NCBI GenBank assembly: GCA_004151065.3
Contig: NWUY0300136827.1
Location: forward strand, 1-10,325
Reading direction: 5' to 3'
Source of the DNA: Larix sibirica
Taxonomy: Eukaryota; Streptophyta; Pinopsida; Pinales; Pinaceae
Length of the DNA: 10,325 bases
Shown: positions 1-6,782 of the stretch, one piece after another
Layout: each line of letters starts with the position of its first letter
Position numbering within the stretch: the stretch's first letter is position 1
Position numbers and translations under genes: made by a program
The notes under the pieces: generated by a model
Seen by the model: the letters and a program-made list of their open reading frames with translations, nothing else
Told to the model about the DNA's origin: nothing
Database searches by the model: none

Positions 1-606
1 AGATTCCACATTGAGATTGCTTTCCTTTCATGGGACTGAGAAAGATGATGTAGAGAAACATTGGTTTAACTGCAAGGTGATATGGTCTGTGAAGAATATC
101 ACAGATGAGGCTGCCAATATTGTGCAGTTGGAGACCACGTTCAGAGATAAAGCTCTAACCTGGTATATGAAGTATAAGAGTACTGTCCCTGCAGGCCAGA
201 CTAGACCTTTGGAAACAATTTAAGCCAATCTTCTGAAAGAGTTCTAGAAGCTGAAATTTGAGTCTCAGTGCATCACTGAGATCGAGGAGATTAAGTAGAG
301 ATTTGGAGAGTCCATATGAGACTACGACCAATGATTCAAGATTCTGCTGGACCAACTAAGTTTTAGATCCTAGATGTGCAACATTGTGAATGGTTCATTG
401 TGGGCGTGCTTCCACATATCAGATTTCTATTGACATAGCAGAAGGTGGGTACTCAATCGGATGCCCTTGAAATCACAATCAGGTTAGAAGTGACTCATAA
501 CAGGGAGGCGTCACTAGGAATGGTGCAGGTGTATATGTTGCTTGCTGCACCGACTGTGCAACTGCAATAATTGTCTATTGGAAAGACAGTAAGAGAGAAT
601 GTGTGG

Positions 607-648
607 TGTAGATTTTGTAGAACGGAGGTCCATCACAAGAATGAGTGC
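607..648 (+). other. Gag zinc knuckle 1, intact CCHC
   Basis: Frame 1 reads Cys607, Cys616, His631 and Cys646 with exact C-x2-C-x4-H-x4-C spacing (CRFCRTEVHHKNEC). This is the classic retroviral-type nucleocapsid zinc finger that binds RNA. It is the only knuckle of the series with all four ligands preserved. Confidence 0.85.
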
Positions 649-717
649 TCGATGCTAAATAACTATATCGATATTAGTGCACCTAGTCCTTTTACTGCGG
701 CGCTTAAAGCTGAGTGG

Positions 718-759
718 TGTCAGATCTATCTTAGCTAGGGCCACGCACCTCCCAACTTC
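718..759 (+). other. Gag zinc knuckle 2, degenerate
   Basis: The C-x2-C-x4-H-x4-C spacing is preserved, but the second ligand is Tyr (TAT at 727) and the fourth is Phe (TTC at 757). Cys718 and His742 remain. TGT to TAT and TGC to TTC are single-base changes, so this reads as a mutated finger. A TAG stop at 736 lies inside it. Confidence 0.6.
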
Positions 760-1002
760 CCGTCATTGCAGAAGTACCAGAGCTTTTCACATGCACCAAT
801 CTTTGAGTTCTGCAAGTTTGTCGACCATCACCTGAAAAAATTTCCTTCTTCTAAAGTTGATGAAGGAAAACATAGTAGATGCCTATGGGTTCAAGGCATA
901 GAAGAAAACATTGAACCTGAATTGGGAAGAGAGCAGGGAGCAACACGCGATGGGTTTTGAGGCCGTGGAAGAAGCCATGGCGGCGGTGGAATAAAAGTGA
1001 TT

Positions 1003-1104
1003 TGTTTTAATTGTGGGGAGATAAGGTACTTAGTAAGATTTTGTACTAATCCCTGTAGTTTGTGTGCATACTGTCATAGTGTAGAACATGCGATAGAGGA
1101 TTTC
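1003..1104 (+). other. Gag zinc knuckles at the C-terminus, two in tandem, each with one ligand lost
   Basis: The first unit (1003-1044) has Cys1003, Cys1012, Tyr1027 and Cys1042: the His ligand has become Tyr, a single C-to-T change. The second (1063-1104) has Cys1063, Cys1072, His1087 and Phe1102: the last Cys is replaced by Phe. Spacing is C-x2-C-x4-H-x4-C in both. The Gly/Arg-rich stretch just upstream is normal for nucleocapsid. A further knuckle fragment may lie around 811-845 (C at 811, then His residues), but it is damaged by an indel. Confidence 0.7.
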
Positions 1105-1218
1105 CTGGAATTTCTCAAGAAGTGGGAAGATAAGAAAGGTCATTGTAATAGGGTGATTGTTGAACCAAGAATGGAATATAATGGAAAGAATCCTATGCAG
1201 GTGAATATAGTAACTTGA

Positions 1219-1690
1219 GGAGGCGCTTAGGTGGGGGGAGATATACTTGGAGAATGTAGTACAAACATATGAGTTGAGCCAAAGATAAGGAAAGCTGCGT
1301 AGCCTCCACCAAATTTTGAAGTGAAGGGCCAACTATAGATATCGCATGAGGCATAGAGAGTGGTAGAGGAAGATTCCGAGTGAGAGGAAGACATGCGCCA
1401 GGACAGGATGCACCGAGAAAACCAATTATGTACACTGCACAAGGAATAAGATCACAGAAGAAGACTGCGTGAGGAAGATCTACTGTGAAGTATGCGAGAT
1501 GAAGAAAAAAGACATGACGTGTAGTGAAACGCTATGTAGTGCAAAGAACATACTAGAAAGATGTACAAAATTCACTAGGAAGACCCAGTAAGTACCTTTC
1601 TTCATAGTTGTATGAGTATATTGAATTATCCTCATGTTGTCAATAAAATAACAAATATGTTTGCAAAGCTACTAATGTCTAATGAATCCA
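1219..1690 (+). other. Gag-pol linker, poorly conserved, no clear domain
   Basis: Frame 1 can be followed weakly through this stretch (many charged residues, stops at 1216, 1228, 1270, 1447 and more), leading into the protease at about 1690. No catalytic or binding motif is visible. The position and acidic/basic composition suggest the spacer between nucleocapsid and protease. No RNA gene or repeat was seen. Confidence 0.5.
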
Positions 1691-2110
1691 AATAACCTAT
1701 TTCTATGCCACTTCTTGAAAGGAATGCGCGTAGAGTGGGTAATAAAAGAAGAATTGGGAAGGAGTACATGCTATCCCATGTGTTGGGGGGGAGTTGAGAT
1801 GAAAGATGTAATGCTCGACCTAGGGGAAGATGTGAACATTCTTCCTAAGAAAACATGGGATTTGATGGGCAAGCCAAAGCTAGTATGGTCTCCCATACAA
1901 CTTAGATTATCCAATAAGTATAGAGTGTATCCAATTGGAAGGATAAATAATGTGGAAGTAAATATAGATGAGGTCAAGACTGATGCAAAATTTGAAGTTA
2001 TTGAGATCGTAGGAGATACATATCCCTACCCATCTCTATTGGGGATTGAATGACCATTTGAGAACAATGCCATTCTGAACCTGAAGCAGAGATGCATGTC
2101 CTTTGAATAA
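1691..2110 (+). pseudogene. Retroviral-type aspartic protease domain (decayed)
   Basis: This domain would cut the Gag-Pol polyprotein. In frame 2 the active-site motif is Asp-Leu-Gly at 1817-1825 (LDLGEDVNIL). A DLG form instead of D-S/T-G is also known in plant Athila-type proteases, so it may be a lineage trait. The C-terminal hydrophobic LLG typical of retropepsins is at 2036-2044, about 73 codons later, giving a normal domain length. Bases before 1785 read best in frame 1 (Arg/Lys-rich) and after it in frame 2; the switch is at the G7 run 1785-1791. TGA at 2051 falls where Trp would be expected after the LLGIE motif. The ATG at 1682 lies in the wrong frame for the upstream part and is not a believable start. 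Confidence 0.8.
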
Positions 2111-2404
2111 GAGGAATTACACGTGGTGGTTCCTTTGGATGCCACGGAAGGGGAGAGATACACAGAGCCGATTAAGGATGACATCAATAGTGTTGAGATA
2201 GAGAATATATACAAGGTCACTACCAAGAAAGAAGATTACATAAAACCCACTACAGATGCCGAGATAAGTTAGCGAAACGTGTGCTCATTTGATACAGATT
2301 CACATGATGAAATGGAATGTTGGAAGAACTAGCTCTATGAAGTGTCCACAAGGAGGTGTGCACGCATTACAAAGTCTGTGCGTTGAACTGGGTTAGAGCT
2401 GTGT

Positions 2405-2902
2405 GATCCACTAGTGTTCGATGGAATAGAGAAAGTAGATACTTTCCTCGAACAAATGCAAGCCCAAGTTCTGGAGGATAGACGGGTCGAAGAAATGGAT
2501 GTTGTCACCCGAGGAACACCTGTGTGCTGGTGGAAGACATAGAGAGAGGAGTTGAAAAATTGGGAAGTAGTTGAAACATGCATTAAGGTGAGGTTATAGT
2601 ATGAGACATACTTGGATCTTCTTAACATATTCAAGGGGGTTGAGAATCCCAGAGAGCAACTTGAACCCTGTCAACAGAGATGGGAGATGAAGAGAGTACC
2701 ATGTAGTTAGTGGGTGCACCGATTCTACCATACGTTGGATGTTATATCACACAGTTGGTATGTTCAACAGGAAAGGAGAAGGAAGACCAAAACTTTGGAG
2801 AAGATTTCTACCAAATTTATTGCCACATTCCAGTTCGGTACTAGAGATACTAACTTGGACAAAGTTCTCCATTGCATGAAACATTTTATCTTTGGATAAT
2901 GA
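2405..2902 (+). pseudogene. Two gag-like helical modules between protease and RT
   Basis: This stretch of frame 2 is part of the pol reading frame but is neither protease nor RT. Module 1 (about 2405-2602) has a 'DP.VF.G' entry, a run of charged helix, 'TPVCWW' (WW at 2528-2533) and a following 'NW' helix. That is the arrangement of the Retrotrans_gag capsid fold (F.G ... A..WW ... W). Module 2 (about 2669-2902) has WV..F..TL, then SWY (WY at 2756-2761), an E-R-R basic helix and 'F.ATFQF', again a gag-like signature (compare ALTWYM in the true gag near 170). Stops at 2540, 2597, 2708, 2897 and 2900 interrupt it. The fold is inferred from residue spacing only. Alternatives are a lineage-specific linker with chance Trp patterns, or a captured gag fragment. 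Confidence 0.45.
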
Positions 2903-3125
2903 CCACGACAGGACGTGCCACAGAAGACAATCTGCACTTACCACTAGGACTTGGCATGGGTGAACAAACCTATATATTGTTGGAAATTTGATATTAAGGA
3001 GACCAATGAAGAAGAGGATCCATGTAGCATTCAGATAAGGGAGACTGTAGGAGAATATGCTGTGTGGGATGAGCCATCCATCAATACTATGCTAGAGTTC
3101 AGAGAGCTTCTCAAGACAAAGAAAT

Positions 3126-4036
3126 ATAACATTGGCATTGAGGAGGATACCAAGAAGACCATCATAAGAGACTATTGGGATAAAGAGAGAGTCATCCAGA
3201 TAGTAGACCTTTTGAAGGGGTACGAAGATATTTTTATGCATAGCTTCTCAGAGATGAAAGGCATTGTAGGAGCTATCAAAGAGATGAAGATCTAGCTATA
3301 AGAGGGGGAAAATACAGTCAATAAGAGACCCTATCGATTGAACCCCCGCTATAAGGAGAAAGTGAGCAAGGATCTAGACCACACGCTAGATGCATGGATT
3401 ATATTTCCAGTTGAGGAATCATAGTGGATAAGCCCGATGGTGGTTAAGGGTAAGAAGACATGGGAAATTTAGATCTGTGTGGATATGCGCAACCTGAATG
3501 CAACATGTATCCATGATCCATTCCCTACACCATTCACTTATTAGGTGTTAGATAATTTAGAGGGACGAGAAGCCTATTTGTTCACTGATGGATTCTCTAG
3601 ATACCATCAGGTGCGTATAGCAGAGGAGGATCACAGGAAGACTAATTTTGCGATGGAGTGGGGCTCCTTTTCCTATAATGTGATTCCCTTTGCATTAAAG
3701 AATGTGCCAGCCATATTTTCTAGGATAGTGGTGGCTACTTTCAAGGAATTCATGCATAAGTTCTTAGAGGTATATCTGGATGACTGGACAGTGTTTAGTT
3801 TGTTGAAAGATCATTTGCAAGTGTTAAGGCTCATGTTAGATCATTGCAGGAAGATCGAAATCTCTCTAAACCTAAAGAAGTGTATTTTTTGCACCCAATT
3901 TGGAATATTATTAGGGCATGTTGTGTGCAAGCAAGGTATACTGGTCGATCTGATGAATATTGTAGTCATAGTCAATCTGTTATCCCCAACACACGTCAAA
4001 GGCTTGCGCGCAATGTTGGGACATACTTCCTATTAC
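3126..4036 (+). pseudogene. Reverse transcriptase domain (decayed, YLDD box intact)
   Basis: RT copies element RNA to cDNA in the particle. Frame 2 shows the Ty3-type lead-in (YWDKE... then FSEMKGI near 3250), the RPYRLNP and YKEK segment at about 3327-3360, 'SPMVVKGKK' near 3432, and ICVDMRNLN near 3473. Motif A follows with its Asp at 3587-3589 (FTDGFSRYHQ; the Gly before YHQ is Arg here), motif B (PFALKN, Gly to Ala) near 3689, and the catalytic YLDD box at 3773-3784 followed by W. GILLGHVV near 3903 and the thumb/connection up to YYKK follow. Stops at 3293, 3299, 3422, 3470 and 3542 disable the N-terminal part; from 3545 to 4051 the frame is open. The YLDDW and FTDGFS.YHQ wording suits plant Ty3/gypsy elements. 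Confidence 0.9.
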
Positions 4037-4043
4037 AAAAAAA

Positions 4044-4565
4044 TTCTTTAGGAACTATGTCACTATGACAACTCCACTAGAGGGTTTGTTGAGGAAAGAA
4101 GTTAAGTATGTTTGGACACAGGTGTGCCAGTAAACACTGGAAACCCAGAAGGATAAATTGGTTACTGCGTTAATCTTAATATTTCCATACTGGACGCACA
4201 TGTTCCATGTGCATGTGGATGTGTCCTCGGTAGCGTTGGGAGTATTCCTAGCACAACCTAGAGAGGGAAACATTGATCAACCCATCTCCTTACCCAGTAG
4301 AAAATTATCCACAACTGAGAAGAACTATACCACCACTAAGTGTGATTGCTTGGCGACGGTATATGCTTTTCAGAAATTCTGACACTACTTGTTGGGGAGT
4401 GCTTTCAAGTTCTTTACAAATCATTATGCTTTGAGGTACTTAATCAACAATAAAATGTTGGTGGGGGGTTCTGGGGGTGCTTATGTCAATGGTTTCTCCT
4501 ATTTCAAGAGTTTTTAGTTTGAGGTCATTGTCAAGCCAGGGAAACATAATGTTGGACTAAATCAT
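4044..4565 (+). pseudogene. RNase H domain (decayed, catalytic residues altered)
   Basis: RNase H degrades the RNA strand of the RNA:cDNA hybrid. The readable frame is frame 3, entered at the seven-A run 4037-4043 by a one-base insertion. The first catalytic Asp is present (HVHVDVSS, Asp at 4218). The Glu of the usual 'E.E.LA' motif is Asp (4344-4346), and the Asp of the 'FTDH.ALRYL' motif is Asn (AAT at 4419). Stops at 4131, 4380 and 4515 cut the domain; 4380 (TGA before HYLLG) fits an Arg CGA codon after CpG deamination. The conserved 'FEVIVKPGK' tail is at about 4518-4544. There is no second, archaeal-type RNase H between this and integrase, which argues against the Ogre-like part of the Tat group. 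Confidence 0.85.
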
Positions 4566-5928
4566 ATGTCCAAGATTAAATTTGGTGAACAAGGAAGAAG
4601 CTTGGATGACGATCTCCCTGATGCACATTTATTTCACATCGAGTTTGTACTCAATCAGTTAAATGAAATTGCAGCATTCATGGATATTGGTTGTGTGCCG
4701 GAAGAGTACACAATTGCGCAACGCAAACAACTGGTAACACGCAGTGCAAATTTTTAGTTGATCGTGGGATAGCTCTGCAAGCTTGGAGTTGATGGCATAC
4801 TTTGCAGGTGTGTACTAGAACATAAACAACTTCTTCTCTTACAGGAATCACATGAAGGAATTTCTAAAGTTCATTATATAGGAAAGGCTATTGCGCACAA
4901 GGTGTTTCATGTAGGACCGTGGTGGCCTTCGCTATGTCAAGAAGAAAATATGTATTGCAAACAGTGTAGCATTTTCTAATGAGTTGGAATTCGTCAAGCA
5001 GAGATGAGATTCATATCTTCCCTATTGTTGCGCTAGAGCCGTTTGAGAAATGGGAAATTGATTTTGTAGGTCCCATTAACCCACCAACGCGCAAAAATTG
5101 CACTCAGTACATCATTAATTCGACAGAGTGCCTGACAAGATGGTCAGAGGTTGCATCTGTGAAGGTTTGTACCTCAGAGACTTCCATGTGGTTCATGTTC
5201 AAACATATCATCACAAGGTTTGGATGCCCAAAGATTTTGATGAGTGATCAAGGAACTCATTTCGTGAATTCCACCATCTGCGCGCTAAGTTCATGATACA
5301 CCGCCAAAAGAGTACCCCATTCCATCCATAGGCCAATGGTGCAGTGGAAGCATTCAATAAGAGTTTGGAGTAGGAAATCACAAAGGTCTGTAATGTAGAA
5401 CAAGATGACTAGAATCAATGCATTCCAACAATGTTGTGGGCATACATATCAACTTGCAAGACACTCACAAAGCACACTCCATTCCAGTTGTTCAATGGGA
5501 AAGAAACGGTGATGCCACTAGAAATTGTTGCCCCCAGCCTGCACATAAATTTAGCCACAAAAATGACAGATGATGAATCGCTTGTGTGTAGACTGGGAGA
5601 ATTGATGGAACTAGAAGAAGACCAGTTCATTACAGGTTTCATTCACATTGTTGAGAAGCAGAGACATAAATATTGGCATGACAGGAACATCAAGAACGAG
5701 ACCTTGTAACTTGGTGCACTAGTGTTGATGTATGACAATAAATTTCTGAAGAACCCAGGAAAGATCAAGATGAGATGGTTGGGTCTGTTCAGGATCATGT
5801 TCATCACTAAAGAAGGCGCAGCAAAGATTTCCACCTTAGTATGGAAACCAATGAAGGGACTCATAAATGAATTCGCCTTGAGCCTTACCATGGGCCACAA
5901 GGGAAAGAACACGTGTAAGTCAGTTTAG
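4566..5928 (+). pseudogene. Linker and integrase: HHCC zinc finger, DDE core, GPY/F-like C-terminus
   Basis: Integrase joins cDNA to host DNA. After a connector (4566-4757), frame 3 carries the zinc finger His4851, His4872, Cys4956, Cys4965 (H-x6-H-x27-C-x2-C), all ligands kept, then TAA 4977 and TGA 4980. A frame change near 4990 leads into frame 2 with the first catalytic Asp at 5060 (KWEIDFVGP) and the second at 5246 (MSDQGTHF). Another small change near 5287 leads into frame 1 with the Glu at 5347 (AVEAFNK), close to the DD35E spacing. Stops 5329, 5371 and 5410 lie around it. The C-terminal part has HDRN (about 5680) and a GPY/F-like motif at 5782-5790 that reads Gly-Leu-Phe (Pro to Leu, one base). 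It ends at the TAG at 5926-5928 with no chromodomain. Confidence 0.88.
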
Positions 5929-5950
5929 AAAAAAAAGAAATATCCAGTTA

Positions 5951-5973
5951 TTCTTTGTTATTTTTACCTACAG
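5951..5973 (+). promoter_or_regulatory. Possible 3' splice site just after pol
   Basis: A pyrimidine-rich run ends in ...TTTTTACCTACAG at 5961-5973, a good match to a plant splice acceptor, 45 bases after the pol stop. A donor-like GTAAGT lies at 5915-5920, but the two are only 59 bases apart, which is short for a plant intron. The acceptor could instead join to an upstream leader donor outside the window to make a spliced mRNA for the third ORF. This is inference from sequence alone. Confidence 0.25.
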
Positions 5974-6375
5974 TCAGTTTTAGTTCAGTTATGAAAGAGC
6001 GGAGTTAGTTTCACCATAGTTAGGACAAAATCAAAGCAAAAGTGTCAAGTGTTAGTAGCTAGGTGTCATTAATACACATAATGAAATCACACAAAAAGCT
6101 AGTAGTCAAGTTATGAGGAAAGTTTCCTAAGTCCTCAATGCGCCACTCATCCATTCACCGGTCATCAAGTCACCATTCATTGAGCCGTTCGTCGTCATTG
6201 CATAAGTTATATCAACTTTCTCAGTCAGATTTGGTGTCAATCTTAACCATCTTTGCCAAATTTAGAAAGATTGGTGAAGTAAAGTGGTCATAAAGAGAAA
6301 TTACTACATTAATCAGTGCTCAAAAATGTAATAGCGGGAAGGATAGGACATATTTGTTTCCATCCCTAGTAAGAG

Positions 6376-6459
6376 AGCCCACATGAGGTGGAGTTTGTGG
6401 CACACAGAAATAGAGGTAGCCCACATGAGTGAAGGTGTCGATGCACAGAAGGAGACAGA
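6376..6459 (+). repeat. Imperfect 42-nt tandem duplication in the spacer
   Basis: The 12-mer agcccacatgag occurs at 6376-6387 and again at 6418-6429, exactly 42 bases apart. Downstream of each copy the sequences stay alignable with one gap (TG.AG, then a GTG-containing stretch, then CACAGAA, then GAG). This indicates a diverged two-copy tandem repeat rather than one chance word. Confidence 0.6.
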
Positions 6460-6782
6460 GCATGCACACAGTTGGTCATCCCGTTTAGCATTCACGGAAA
6501 AAAACACGTATAAAACAAGATAGTTGCACATAAGTGTTCGTCCACTCCAGCAATCAAGGCGAGAGGAATAGGGGGGATGAGCAGTTAATGTGGTAGGTAA
6601 GCCTGTCGGTCACACCTGTATACAAAAAATATATGAGGAATACAAAGGGGGTATCCCTTTTCTGGGAGATTGAAGAGTTGAAGAAAGAGTGCAGATTGAA
6701 TTTGAACTGAGTGTGTAGTGCATTAAGGAGAGTTAGGTCTACCTAAGTTGAGAGTAGTGTGCCATAGAGATATTGCACAATC

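Larger units (their letters stand above)
2..1218 (+). pseudogene. gag: gag remnant (capsid-like domain plus zinc-knuckle array), 5'-partial
   Basis: Gag is the structural protein that packages element RNA into the cytoplasmic particle. Reading begins in frame 2 at the window edge. Bases 11-360 encode a Retrotrans_gag-like capsid segment: HW..C..IW around residues 17-25, then QLE.TFR and ALTWYM. Frame 2 is broken by stops at 221, 245, 296, 317 and 332. Near 366-371 a single-base indel moves the readable frame to frame 1 (EWFIVG starts at 388), which continues with stops at 436, 568 and 736. From 607 a series of CCHC-type zinc knuckles follows, with a short basic Gly/Arg stretch just before 990, typical of nucleocapsid. 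Another local frame disturbance is likely around 845-900. The start codon is upstream of the window. Recognition rests on motifs and is firm for the family but not for every boundary. Confidence 0.85.
1691..5928 (+). pseudogene. pol: pol remnant: protease, gag-like segment, RT, RNase H, integrase
   Basis: The polyprotein can be followed across 4.2 kb in these frames: frame 1 to the seven-G run at 1785-1791, frame 2 to the seven-A run at 4037-4043, frame 3 to about 4990, frame 2 to about 5287, then frame 1 to the TAG ending at 5928. In these frames there are 27 premature stops: TAG at 2270, 2330, 2540, 2597, 2708, 2945, 3293, 3422, 3470, 3542, 4515, 4755, 4770, 5329, 5371 and 5410; TGA at 2051, 2384, 2900, 4380 and 4980; TAA at 2108, 2897, 3299, 4131, 4977 and 5707. 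Two of the frame changes fall in homopolymers. Domains are listed separately. No independent start codon is convincing, as expected if pol is expressed with gag. The copy is dead, but long frame-2 continuity from 1790 to 4036 suggests point mutation dominates over indels. Confidence 0.9.
5929..6782 (+). other. Non-coding spacer between pol and the third ORF
   Basis: No reading frame with protein-like composition can be followed on either strand over about 850 bases. It starts with a T-rich stretch (5950-5973) and contains short recurring CATTCA/GTCA-type words around 6150-6190 and an imperfect 42-nt tandem repeat at 6376-6459. It ends in the leader of the third ORF, whose ATG at 6783 has an A at -3 and G at +4. 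Long spacers at this place occur in Athila- and Tat-type plant elements. No tRNA or snRNA-like structure was recognised. Confidence 0.6.

Noticed and set aside
1030-1332. 100-codon open frame on the - strand over the gag knuckles
   Set aside because: It is a shadow of the zinc-knuckle region; composition is aromatic/Ser-rich without a motif.
1682-1790. ATG at 1682 as the start of a separate protease gene
   Set aside because: Before the G7 run, frame 1 gives the protease-like sequence; the frame-2 residues from 1682 to about 1785 do not resemble the family. The ATG is accidental.
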